A DNA stretch of 64,000 nucleotides from Neobacillus niacini (GTDB lineage Bacteria; Bacillota; Bacilli; Bacillales; Cytobacillaceae), in NCBI RefSeq assembly GCF_023715415.1, contig NZ_JAMBOB010000009.1, positions 62,001-126,000 on the forward strand, given 5' to 3'. Below are positions 25,677 to 33,392 of the stretch, in pieces. The notes below the pieces were generated by a model. That model was not told the origin of the DNA, did not search any database, and saw only the letters and a list, made by a program, of their open reading frames with translations. The position numbers and the translations under genes were made by a program. The number at the start of each line of letters is the position of its first letter. The first letter of the stretch is position 1.

Positions 25677-25691
25677 AGGAATTAATATTCG

Positions 25692-25716
25692 ACCCTGGCT
25701 ATTGCTGGGGTTTTTA
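25692..25716 (+). terminator. Terminator of GPH transporter 3
   Basis: ACCCTGGC and GCTGGGGT pair with two G-U wobbles around a 4-nt loop, followed by TTTTATT. Confidence 0.55.
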
Positions 25717-25729
25717 TTATTTACAAAAA

Positions 25730-25771
25730 AACCAATTCACTATTATTTTCGTGAATTGGTTTCTTTTTGTT
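25730..25771 (-). terminator. Strong terminator of the small minus-strand gene
   Basis: AAACCAATTCAC pairs perfectly with GTGAATTGGTTT. On the minus strand a run of T follows, and the stop codon of the 32-residue frame lies in the loop. Confidence 0.8.
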
Positions 25772-25841
25772 TATGATTTTCTTGTGGAAGGTAGTTAATC
25801 CATTCAACTGTCTCAACGATTGTTTGCCATAACTTTTTCAT
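25743..25841 (-). CDS. Possible small protein (32 residues), unknown
   Basis: A minus-strand frame from the ATG at 25841 to the TAA at 25743 encodes a 32-residue peptide beginning MKKLWQTIVETVEWINYLPQ, with a basic, polar tail. GGGGGA lies about eight bases upstream of the ATG. A promoter (TTGTTA at 25901-25896, 17 bp, CATAAT at 25878-25873) and a terminator directly behind it make a complete minimal transcription unit. The first 20 residues could form an amphipathic helix. I do not recognise the family; the locus might instead encode a small RNA. Confidence 0.5.
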   Translation of the reverse strand: MKKLWQTIVETVEWINYLPQENHKQKETNSRK

Positions 25842-25872
25842 ATTCATTTCCCCCTAGTGATTTGATACCTTT

Positions 25873-25901
25873 ATTATGGGGGATTAGGTTATATTTAACA
25901 A
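25873..25901 (-). promoter_or_regulatory. Promoter of the small minus-strand gene
   Basis: On the minus strand TTGTTA and CATAAT are separated by 17 bp, 32 bp before the ATG at 25841. Confidence 0.55.
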
Positions 25902-25907
25902 TGTCAC

Positions 25908-25963
25908 TGAAAACGGAAACAAAGGCAATGAAAACGAGAACAATGATGATGAAAGCGTGTATC
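25908..25963. promoter_or_regulatory. Three cre-like elements in exact 21-bp phase
   Basis: TGAAAACGGAAACA (25908-25921), TGAAAACGAGAACA (25929-25942) and TGAAAGCGTGTATC (25950-25963) are spaced 21 bp apart. The first fits the cre consensus fully; the others fit in the TGAAA-N-CG half. The array lies just upstream of the promoter of the small gene and behind ROK repressor 2. Confidence 0.55.
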
Positions 25964-26052
25964 ATCGCCTATTTCCTTACACTTTCTCCATTTTTCTAGC
26001 CTTTTCATTGTTTTACATGTTTGGAAAGCATTTACAAGAAAAAAGCCCTCGA

Positions 26053-27246
26053 TTACTGAGGGATAAACTTGTTTTGCGTTTTAGATTCATCAAAAGCAAA
26101 GCTTAATTCCTTAACATCTAAGAATTTCTTAATGGCTAAGGCACAAGCACCCATGCGGCAAGCATTTTTACCAAATTCCGAAATCTGCAGCTTTCGATAT
26201 TGTCCCACTGTTGATTTTAGATTTTCTTTAATTTCTTCTAATGCATTCGGATACAATCGAAGCAATTCACTATTAATCACTAGAATCTCAGGATTATAAA
26301 GGTTGATAACATTGTTAAGACCATAGGATAGAAACTTTATATACTCTTTCATTAACTCAAAGGTAACTGGGTCCTGCTCTACGAACCATTGATGGATGTC
26401 ATCATAGGTTACATCTTTTTTATTATGACTCTCAGAAAGTTTTTTTACAAAGCTTAATTCAGAGGCGTATTGTTCCCAGCAGCCTAAATTCCCACACCTG
26501 CAAGGAAGACCGTCTGGCACGATAATCATATGGCCAATCTCGCCTGCATAGCCATCGCAGCCTTTAAGTAATTTACTATTTACCATAATTCCGAGACCAA
26601 TTCCCGAATACAAACTAACGGATAATAAATTTTCACTTTGATAATGTTTATAAACAATCTCAGCGAATGAACAAAGGTTAGCGTTATTTTCTATAAAAAT
26701 ACTGATACCGGTTTCATTCATTAAGTCAGTCTTTAAATCTTTATTATGCCATTGATGGTAAGGTACAAAAAAGATGGTTTCATCGTTATTTACGATACCG
26801 TGAATGCCCACTACCACTCCGATTATTCCATATCGTGCATGTGAACATTTCTCTTTATAAACAGTAATCTGTTCTGTTAATAACTTTAGAACCAAATCAT
26901 AATCAGAGGTTTCCATCTCAATAGTATGAGAGTGGACTGGGGTACCGCTTAAATTGGATAATGTAAACGTAATCGAATATTTATCTAGGTCAATTCCTAG
27001 AGCATATCCCGCCTGATTGTTAATTGACAGCATAATGGGTCTTCTTCCAAGATTCTTATGCTCAGCATGTGTTTCGATAATTAATTCCTCTTCTAATAAA
27101 TTTGCTGCCTGTACAGAAATGGTAGCCTTGTTTAGACCAGTAATCTTTGCTAAGTCTGCACGAGATATATGACCGTGTTCAATTATTTTACTAATGATTA
27201 ATGATCGATTTATCTTTCTGATAAATGAAGCATCTCCGGTGACCAT
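26053..27246 (-). CDS. ROK-family (XylR-like) transcriptional repressor 2
   Basis: This 397-residue paralogue of the repressor at 11909-13102 has the same length, an N-terminal winged helix (HISRADLAKITGLNKATISVQAANLL), zinc motif CRCGNLGC and FIENNAN, where the kinase Asp is again Asn. It is divergent from the lar operon, as its twin is divergent from uxaC. Its start at 27246 follows AGGAGGTGC. The two proteins probably read overlapping sets of the seven operators and may respond to different inducers. Confidence 0.88.
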   Translation of the reverse strand: MVTGDASFIRKINRSLIISKIIEHGHISRADLAKITGLNKATISVQAANLLEEELIIETHAEHKNLGRRPIMLSINNQAGYALGIDLDKYSITFTLSNLSGTPVHSHTIEMETSDYDLVLKLLTEQITVYKEKCSHARYGIIGVVVGIHGIVNNDETIFFVPYHQWHNKDLKTDLMNETGISIFIENNANLCSFAEIVYKHYQSENLLSVSLYSGIGLGIMVNSKLLKGCDGYAGEIGHMIIVPDGLPCRCGNLGCWEQYASELSFVKKLSESHNKKDVTYDDIHQWFVEQDPVTFELMKEYIKFLSYGLNNVINLYNPEILVINSELLRLYPNALEEIKENLKSTVGQYRKLQISEFGKNACRMGACALAIKKFLDVKELSFAFDESKTQNKFIPQ

Positions 27247-27302
27247 AAAGCACCTCCTAGGGTAATTTTTAATGAAAACTGGTTAATTGTGGTTCATAAC
27301 AA

Positions 27303-27364
27303 TTGACGTGAATAATCCATAATGGTATTATACAGGTAATTAGTTTGTTTGGTAAACAAATTAA
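27303..27364 (+). promoter_or_regulatory. Promoter plus ROK operator (symmetrical AACAAA class) of the lar operon
   Basis: TTGACG (27303-27308), 17 bp, TATTAT (27326-27331). Operator 27340-27364 has TTAGTTTGTT, TGGTA and AACAAATTAA. A variant cre-like TGAAAGGGATTACA lies at 27402-27415. Confidence 0.78.
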
Positions 27365-27502
27365 ATTACTATTTTATAATTTTTTCCAAAAAAGTCATTT
27401 TTGAAAGGGATTACACACTTTTTTATCAGACTCAAGAAAAGTACATACATGGAATAATATCCCTTGAGGAACACTTAAGTAGAAAAGGAGTGAAACAGAT
27501 AA

Positions 27503-28771
27503 ATGGGTATTTTACAGGACTTATTAAGAGATATTCCAGTGCCGAAAATGGCAAAAGTGAAAGTTAAGTTTGATGATAAGCAAATTGATGATTTAGAACA
27601 GGCTTTGATGGAGAAATTGCAACAAGAGCATATTCGGGCATCGGTTCAACCTGGAATGGAAATTGCTTTAGCTGTTGGAAGCAGGGGGCTTGACCGTCTT
27701 GTGGAATTGACTGCAGTGACCGTTAAATTTCTAAAAGAACTTGGAGCAAAGCCTTTTATTGTTCCTAGTATGGGAAGTCATGGTGGTGCAACAGCTGAGG
27801 GACAGCGTGAGGTATTAGCTCATCTTGGGGTAACGGAAGAAAGTGTCGGCTGTGAAATTCGTTCTTCCATGGAAGTGGTAAAAATCGGGGAACTGCCTAA
27901 TGGCTTACCTGTATATATTGATCAGTATGCTGCATCCGCTGATGGTATTGTTGTGATTAACCGTATCAAACCGCATACGGCATTCCGTGGTCCGGTTGAG
28001 AGCGGCATTATGAAAATGATAAGTATTGGTTTGGGGAAACAAAGGGGTGCAGAGGCTTGTCACCAACTGGGCTTTAAATATATGGCAGAGAACGTGCCGG
28101 CGATGGCTAAAATGATTATGGAGAAAAAACCATTTCTTTTTGGTGTGGCAACGTTAGAGAACGCATTTGATAAGGTCGCAGTAGTAGATGTGCTATCTCC
28201 TGAAGAAATTATTAATCGAGAGGCAGACCTTCAGGCAAAAGCGAAAGAATTACTACCGAAGCTTTTCTTTGAACAATTAGAAGTTCTTGTGATCGACCAA
28301 ATTGGTAAGAACATCTCGGGTGATGGGATGGACCCGAATATTACTGGTCGATATCCTACTCCATATGCACACGGAGGACCAGATGTGAACAAGATGGTCG
28401 TTCTCGGTTTAACTTCTCAAACAGAGGGGAATGCCAATGGCGTGGGAACTGCAGATTTTACAACCCAGCGTTTAGTGGACAGGATGGATTTGGAAGTAAC
28501 CTATGCCAATGGATTAACTTCTACTGTTGTGGCACCCACCAAAATTGCTACTACTTTGCCAAATGATCGTGAAGCGATACAAGCGGCAGTCAAAACATGT
28601 AATATTTTAGATTTTACGAAAGTAAAAATGGTCCGCATTAAAAATACTTTAGAGTTAAGTGAAATCGAAGTATCGGAAGCTTTAGTTGAATATGTAAAAC
28701 AGCACCCAAATATGGAGTTGGTTTCTGAACTATTTGACTTACCATTTGACGAAAAAGGAAACTTATTTTAA
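27503..28771 (+). CDS. larA: LarA-family nickel-pincer enzyme, predicted sugar-acid 2-epimerase
   Basis: This 422-residue protein belongs to the lactate racemase (LarA) superfamily. Candidate catalytic positions line up in spacing with LarA: Arg61, His93 in GSHGGAT, His158 in KPHTAF, Lys171 in GIMKM (the covalent attachment point of the nickel-pincer nucleotide) and His187 in ACHQLG (nickel ligand), with 16 residues between the last two as in LarA. Such enzymes racemise or epimerise alpha-hydroxy acids by hydride transfer to the cofactor. Flanked by mannonate oxidoreductase and gluconokinase genes, it most likely interconverts D-mannonate and D-gluconate. Lactate or malate racemisation is less likely here. 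The cofactor genes follow downstream. Confidence 0.8.
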   Translation: MGILQDLLRDIPVPKMAKVKVKFDDKQIDDLEQALMEKLQQEHIRASVQPGMEIALAVGSRGLDRLVELTAVTVKFLKELGAKPFIVPSMGSHGGATAEGQREVLAHLGVTEESVGCEIRSSMEVVKIGELPNGLPVYIDQYAASADGIVVINRIKPHTAFRGPVESGIMKMISIGLGKQRGAEACHQLGFKYMAENVPAMAKMIMEKKPFLFGVATLENAFDKVAVVDVLSPEEIINREADLQAKAKELLPKLFFEQLEVLVIDQIGKNISGDGMDPNITGRYPTPYAHGGPDVNKMVVLGLTSQTEGNANGVGTADFTTQRLVDRMDLEVTYANGLTSTVVAPTKIATTLPNDREAIQAAVKTCNILDFTKVKMVRIKNTLELSEIEVSEALVEYVKQHPNMELVSELFDLPFDEKGNLF

Positions 28772-28790
28772 AACAAGGGAGAGTTGAAAT

Positions 28791-29561
28791 ATGAATAATT
28801 TATTTGATTTAACAGGGAAAACCGCGGTGGCTGTTGGCGGAAATGGTGTATTAGGTTCAGCAATGGCAAAAGGTTTGGCTGATCACGGAGCGAAAGTAGC
28901 GATTGTTGGTCGTAATTTGGAAACAGCGGAAGCAGTTGTGAAGGAAATTATTGAAAATGGCGGAGAAGCCAAGGCGTTCCAAGCAGATGTTAGTTCTAAG
29001 GACTCTTTGGTTAAAGTTGCCAACGAAATTGAACAATGGTCTGGCGGCTGGGATATTCTATTGAATGCACCTGGTACAAACAGCCCAACTCCGTTTTTTG
29101 ATTTAGATATGGACGAGTACGATAAAATTATGGATATTAACTTAAAAGGTATTGTCATGACTTGTCAGATCTTTGCGAAGCGTATGATTGAGCAAGAAAG
29201 AAAAGGAAGTATTATCAATATTTCATCCGTTTCTTCTACAACTCCTTTATCAAGAGTATTTACGTATTCTGTTTCAAAAGCAGGACTTAATAGTGTCACT
29301 CAATTCCTAGCTCGTGAATTTGCTACTAGCGGGATTCGTGTCAATGCCATTATTCCAGGATTCTTCCCTGCTGAACAAAACCGCAAAATTTTAGACAAAG
29401 GAAGAATTGCATCCATTATGGGTCATACTCCTATGGAACGCTTTGGGGAGGCTGAAGAACTTCAAGGTGCTACAGTATTCCTAGCGTCAGATAAAGCTTC
29501 AAGCTTTGTTACAGGTGCATTACTTCGTGTTGACGGCGGATTTGGAGCCATGACGATTTAA
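28791..29561 (+). CDS. uxuB: D-mannonate oxidoreductase / fructuronate reductase (SDR type, YjmF-like)
   Basis: This 256-residue classical SDR has GGNGVLGSAMA (cofactor motif), NISSVSS, YSVSK (catalytic Tyr-x3-Lys) and the subfamily hallmarks IIPGFFPAEQNRKIL and HTPMERFGEAEEL that distinguish the Bacillus YjmF/UxuB-type mannonate oxidoreductases. It reduces D-fructuronate to D-mannonate with NADH. It starts 19 bp after larA, with GGGAGAG as ribosome binding site. Its place beside larA, while uxaC lies in the sister operon, supports the proposed pathway. Confidence 0.85.
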   Translation: MNNLFDLTGKTAVAVGGNGVLGSAMAKGLADHGAKVAIVGRNLETAEAVVKEIIENGGEAKAFQADVSSKDSLVKVANEIEQWSGGWDILLNAPGTNSPTPFFDLDMDEYDKIMDINLKGIVMTCQIFAKRMIEQERKGSIINISSVSSTTPLSRVFTYSVSKAGLNSVTQFLAREFATSGIRVNAIIPGFFPAEQNRKILDKGRIASIMGHTPMERFGEAEELQGATVFLASDKASSFVTGALLRVDGGFGAMTI

Positions 29562-29579
29562 TTTACACATATAGACTTA

Positions 29580-29616
29580 TGCCACTCAATATCTTGTATA
29601 GTGGGTGGCTTTTAAA
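29580..29616 (+). other. Stem-loop between uxuB and larE
   Basis: GCCAC pairs with GTGGC around a 20-odd-nt loop and is followed by TTTT. It is a weak terminator or attenuator that would lower larE and gntK expression relative to larA. Confidence 0.45.
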
Positions 29617-29642
29617 AATGTTTGGGGAAAGGAGATTAGACC

Positions 29643-30452
29643 ATGTTAACAGAGAAATATAAGAAATTACAGTCGATTCTCCGAGAAATGGAAACAGTGG
29701 TTGTCGCATTCTCAGGCGGTGTGGATAGTACCTTTTTATTAAAAGCAGCCGTTGAGACATTAGGGAAAGATCATGTTCTTGCAGTAACAGCTGACTCAGA
29801 AACCTATCCCTCTAGTGAGCTTTTGGAGGCAAAAGAATTAGCTGAAAAAATCGGGGTCAAACACCAAGTCATTGAAACCTCTGAATTAGCCATCCCTGGC
29901 TACGCAGAGAATAATAAGAATCGATGCTATTTTTGTAAAAGCAGCTTATTTGATCATTTGATTCCGGTAATGGAAGAAAAGGGCTTTAATAATGTCATTT
30001 ATGGTGTGATTGCAGATGACATGAACGAACATCGTCCAGGCATGCAGGCAGCTAAAGAAAAGGGAATCCGCGGACCGCTGCTTGAGGCAAACCTATTCAA
30101 AGAAGAAATCAGGGAGCTTTCCCAGCAGTTTGATTTGCCAACCTGGGATAAACCTTCGTTTGCTTGTTTATCTTCAAGAATTGCTTACGGTGAGTACATT
30201 ACAAAAGAAAAGCTGACTAAGGTTGAAAAAGCAGAGGCTTACCTAAAAGGCTTGAAAATTCGTCAAGTACGAGTAAGGACGCATCAAGAAATAGCTCGGA
30301 TTGAAGTAGAGCCCAATGACATGAAAATCGTCCTCGAACATCACGATAGTATTGTCAAAGAGCTCCAAGATTACGGCTATAAATATATAACATTAGACTT
30401 ACTCGGATATAAAAGCGGCAGTATGAACAAAGTTCTAACTAATCTAGGTTAA
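29643..30452 (+). CDS. larE: LarE, ATP-dependent sulphur transferase for nickel-pincer cofactor
   Basis: This 269-residue PP-loop ATP pyrophosphatase has SGGVDS (residues 24-29). It adenylates the carboxylated pyridinium mononucleotide and transfers sulphur to it. Cys175 in SFACLSSR corresponds to the sulphur-site cysteine, and an additional pair sits in NRCYFCK (Cys95, Cys98). The single-Cys LarE type sacrifices its cysteine; three-Cys types are known to carry a [4Fe-4S] cluster and can act catalytically, so this copy is predicted to be the cluster type. It is followed by a clear terminator. Confidence 0.88.
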   Translation: MLTEKYKKLQSILREMETVVVAFSGGVDSTFLLKAAVETLGKDHVLAVTADSETYPSSELLEAKELAEKIGVKHQVIETSELAIPGYAENNKNRCYFCKSSLFDHLIPVMEEKGFNNVIYGVIADDMNEHRPGMQAAKEKGIRGPLLEANLFKEEIRELSQQFDLPTWDKPSFACLSSRIAYGEYITKEKLTKVEKAEAYLKGLKIRQVRVRTHQEIARIEVEPNDMKIVLEHHDSIVKELQDYGYKYITLDLLGYKSGSMNKVLTNLG

Positions 30453-30473
30453 TAAGGTACTTAATTTTAATGG

Positions 30474-30502
30474 AGGCTTTGGGGAAAATCCAAAGCCTTT
30501 TC
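30474..30502 (+). terminator. Terminator after larE
   Basis: AGGCTTTGG (30474-30482) pairs with CCAAAGCCT (30490-30498), followed by TTTCT. Confidence 0.8.
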
Positions 30503-30581
30503 TATTAACGTAATAGAAATAGAAAAAATAGACAATTATAATTGACAACATATATATTGTTTTTTGAAAAGGAAGATGAGT

Positions 30582-32054
30582 ATGCCAAGAGAATTTGTAA
30601 TTGGGCTTGATATCGGAACGACTAGTGTAAAAGCGTGTATATTTTATTTAAATGGAAAATTAGCAGCAGAAGTAGAAAAAATGAACTCTTTTCAATATCC
30701 ACAGCCTGGCTGGTCAGAACAGGACCCAGTTGAAATTGAGCGGTCAGCTGTTCTCGCTATTCGGGAAGCGATTGAAAAAGCAGGTGTCGAAAAAGATGAT
30801 TTGCTCGCTTTAGGATTTTCAGCGGCGATGCACTCCCTCATTTGTGTTCACGAAGACGGAAGACCTCTGTCTCCGGCAATCATTTGGGCGGATGGCAGAA
30901 GCACGGGGCAAGCAGAAACCATTAAGAAAACGATTGGAAGCAGTGTCTACGCAAAAACAGGAACACCCATCCATCCCATGACTCCGTTTTTAAAATTACT
31001 ATGGATGAAAGAAACAAATTATCAGCCTTACCAAGATGCAGCTTTCTTTATGTCGATAAAAGAGTATTTAATCCAGTGCTGGTTTAATGAACGTGTAATC
31101 GATTATTCCATGGCGTCAGCGACAGGATTATTCAATCCCCAGACGCTTGAGTGGGAACAAGAGTTGTTAGAAATGACAGGGATTGGCAAGGAGCAGCTAT
31201 CAGAGATTGTGCCTCCTACAAAAGTTTTGTCTGGTCTTAAAAAAGAAATCGCGGATGAAATGGGCATTAATCAAGAGATGCCATTCGTGATGGGTGCTGC
31301 AGACGGCCAACTGGCAAACCTAGGGATAGGTGCGATTCTACCTGGTGAAGTTGCTGTTTCGGTTGGTACAAGCGGTGCGATTAGACAGATTAATCAAGGT
31401 GTAAAAATTGATGAACACCAAGAAACTTTTTGTTACTCCTTTACAGCAGAGTCATCGATTGTAGGCGGCCCGACAAACAATGGTGGTATCGTATTACAAT
31501 GGTTAAAAGATCTTTTAAATGACCAAAGGGATTTTACAGATTTCTTAGGGGACGCAGAAAAGGTGGCTCCTGGTGCTGAGGGAATTCTTTTCTTGCCTTA
31601 TTTAAATGGGGAAAGAGCGCCAATTTGGAATCAGCAGGCAAAGGGCAATTTTTATGGCGTTTCGATTACCCATAAGAAGGAGCATTTTATCCGAGCAGTT
31701 CTGGAAGGCATCACGTTTAATCTCTATCAAATCGGGAAAGCACTGGAAAGGCTGGCTGGTGAGCCTAAGAAAATCTACGTTAACGGTGGATTGGCAAGAT
31801 CACCGCTCTGGCTGCAAATGATGGCTGACATTTTTGAAGCAGAAATCTATGTCTCAGAAAGTCATCACAGTGCCGCATGGGGAGCCGCTTGGACTGCATT
31901 AGTGGGTATAGGTAAAGTGGATTCTTTTGAAGATATCAAAAAGAATATCCCAATGGGCAGCGGTGTTGTCCCTAATAAAGAAAACTCTTTACGATATAAA
32001 GCGATATATGAAAACTATGAAAAGCTTGCTAAGGATATGGTAAAGTACTTTTAA
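30582..32054 (+). CDS. gntK: Gluconokinase (FGGY family)
   Basis: This 490-residue FGGY carbohydrate kinase starts FVIGLDIGTTSVKA. It has FSAAMHSLICV, IIWADGRS, KTGTPIHPMTPFLKLLWM, IDYSMASATGLFN, GTSGAIR and LNGERAPIWN, a set closely matching Bacillus GntK rather than xylulokinase or glycerol kinase. It phosphorylates D-gluconate to 6-phosphogluconate. Two earlier in-frame codons exist (30564, 30576), but AAGGA is best spaced for the ATG at 30582. A kinase for gluconate inside a uronate regulon is the key hint that gluconate is an intermediate. Confidence 0.88.
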   Translation: MPREFVIGLDIGTTSVKACIFYLNGKLAAEVEKMNSFQYPQPGWSEQDPVEIERSAVLAIREAIEKAGVEKDDLLALGFSAAMHSLICVHEDGRPLSPAIIWADGRSTGQAETIKKTIGSSVYAKTGTPIHPMTPFLKLLWMKETNYQPYQDAAFFMSIKEYLIQCWFNERVIDYSMASATGLFNPQTLEWEQELLEMTGIGKEQLSEIVPPTKVLSGLKKEIADEMGINQEMPFVMGAADGQLANLGIGAILPGEVAVSVGTSGAIRQINQGVKIDEHQETFCYSFTAESSIVGGPTNNGGIVLQWLKDLLNDQRDFTDFLGDAEKVAPGAEGILFLPYLNGERAPIWNQQAKGNFYGVSITHKKEHFIRAVLEGITFNLYQIGKALERLAGEPKKIYVNGGLARSPLWLQMMADIFEAEIYVSESHHSAAWGAAWTALVGIGKVDSFEDIKKNIPMGSGVVPNKENSLRYKAIYENYEKLAKDMVKYF

Positions 32055-32069
32055 TAGAGGTCTCTGATG

Positions 32070-32575
32070 GTCAAATCTCTTTCATCAGGTGTGCATGAAG
32101 GACAAAACTCGTAGAGGAACCGAAAGATTTGTCCTTCATCAGGGGTATGAAGGACAAAACTCGTAGAGGAACTGAAAGATTTGTCCTTCATCAGGGGTAT
32201 GAAGGACAAAACTCGTAGAAGAACTGGAAGATTTGTCTTTCATCAGGGGTATGAAGGACAAAACTCGTAGAAGAACTGGAAGATTTGTCCTTCATCAGTG
32301 CCTTGAGGACAAAACTGGTTAAGAGTAACTGGAGATTAGTCCTCAATAAGGGGTCTTGGGGACAAATCATGTATAGCGGGACTGGAGATTAGTCCTCAAT
32401 AAGGGGTCTTGGGGACAAATCATGTATAGCGGGACTGGAGATTAGTCCTCAATAAGGGGTCTTGAGGACAAAACCTGATAAGCGGGACTGAGGATTAGTC
32501 CTCAATAAGAGGTCTTGAGGACAAAACTGGTTAAGAGTGACTGGAGATTAGTCCTCAATAAGGTGATAGTCTGAT
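32070..32575. repeat. Array of about nine 52-53-bp hairpin repeats (family 1)
   Basis: Units start AGATTTGTCC or AGATTAGTCC at 32125, 32177, 32229, 32281, 32333, 32386, 32439, 32491 and 32545, preceded by a decayed copy. The first half has arms TTCAT/ATGAA inside GTCC/GGAC, the second half CTCAA/TTGAG; pairing is kept in both. The linker is CGTAGAGGAACTGAA or AGCGGGACTGG. It fills the 570-bp gap between gntK and larB and is the same family as 6660-6860. Confidence 0.85.
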
Positions 32576-32624
32576 TTTAAGCCATCCTCTAGAATCACAC
32601 TAGACATAAAAAGGGGGGAATCGA

Positions 32625-33392
32625 ATGCTTGAAGAGATTTTAGAACAAGTTCAAAAAGGTACCCTCAGTATTGCCGAAGCAAAAGAACAATTAGCGACGT
32701 TTGAAAATTTAGGCTTTGCAAAGGTAGACCATCATCGTAAGAAACGACAGGGCTTTCCAGAAGTTGTCTATGGCGAAGGGAAAACAGCTGAACAGATTAT
32801 TTCGATTATCCAAGCACTAAGGGCAAGGAACAATCAGGTGATGGTAACAAGAATTTCAGAGGAAAAAGCAGCAATCGTTAAGCGAGCTTGTCCTGAATTT
32901 ACTTATAATGAAGTCGCTCAAATCCTATTTTGGAAAGAGCAAAAAACAAACGAAAACACTCATGGATACATAGCAGTCGTTGCTGCAGGAACCTCTGATT
33001 TAAGGGTGGCAGAAGAAGCAGCAGTTACTGCAGAAATATTAGGAAGCAACGTCCATCGAATTTATGATGTTGGCGTAGCTGGGATTCATCGGTTGCTGAG
33101 TCATGCAGAAGAGATTCAAAAGGCGACGGTCTCTGTAGTGGTAGCTGGGATGGAAGGGGCACTGCCAAGTGTTGTTGGTGGACTCGTTTCTCATCCTGTA
33201 ATCGCAGTCCCGACAAGTGTCGGCTATGGAGCTAACTTTAACGGGTTATCGGCTTTACTGACAATGTTGAATTCATGTGCTTCTGGAATTAGTGTTGTCA
33301 ATATTGATAATGGCTTTGGCGGAGGGTATAACGCCGTATTAATACATCAACTTGCACAAAAAGGGGAAAGAAATGAAGACACTTTACTTTGA
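32625..33392 (+). CDS. larB: LarB, pyridinium carboxylase for nickel-pincer cofactor
   Basis: This 255-residue protein is related to PurE (NAIR carboxylase). Blocks such as VVYGEGKTAEQI, VVAAGTSDLRVAEEAAVTAEILG and HRIYDVGVAGIHRLL are typical of LarB. It carboxylates and cleaves nicotinic acid adenine dinucleotide to give pyridinium-3,5-biscarboxylic acid mononucleotide, the first step of cofactor synthesis. AAGGGGGG precedes the ATG. Its end overlaps the start of larC1 by 20 bases, so the two are translationally coupled. Confidence 0.9.
   Translation: MLEEILEQVQKGTLSIAEAKEQLATFENLGFAKVDHHRKKRQGFPEVVYGEGKTAEQIISIIQALRARNNQVMVTRISEEKAAIVKRACPEFTYNEVAQILFWKEQKTNENTHGYIAVVAAGTSDLRVAEEAAVTAEILGSNVHRIYDVGVAGIHRLLSHAEEIQKATVSVVVAGMEGALPSVVGGLVSHPVIAVPTSVGYGANFNGLSALLTMLNSCASGISVVNIDNGFGGGYNAVLIHQLAQKGERNEDTLL

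Noticed and set aside
27503-28771. Plain lactate racemase for the larA homologue
   Set aside because: The cofactor genes fit, but the neighbours are uronate and gluconate enzymes and there is no lactate permease or lactate dehydrogenase; a sugar-acid epimerase explains the context better. Not excluded by sequence alone.
32070-32575. Possible CRISPR array
   Set aside because: Units are imperfect and the whole 52-bp unit, including the linker, is repeated; there are no unique spacers of constant length and no cas genes.
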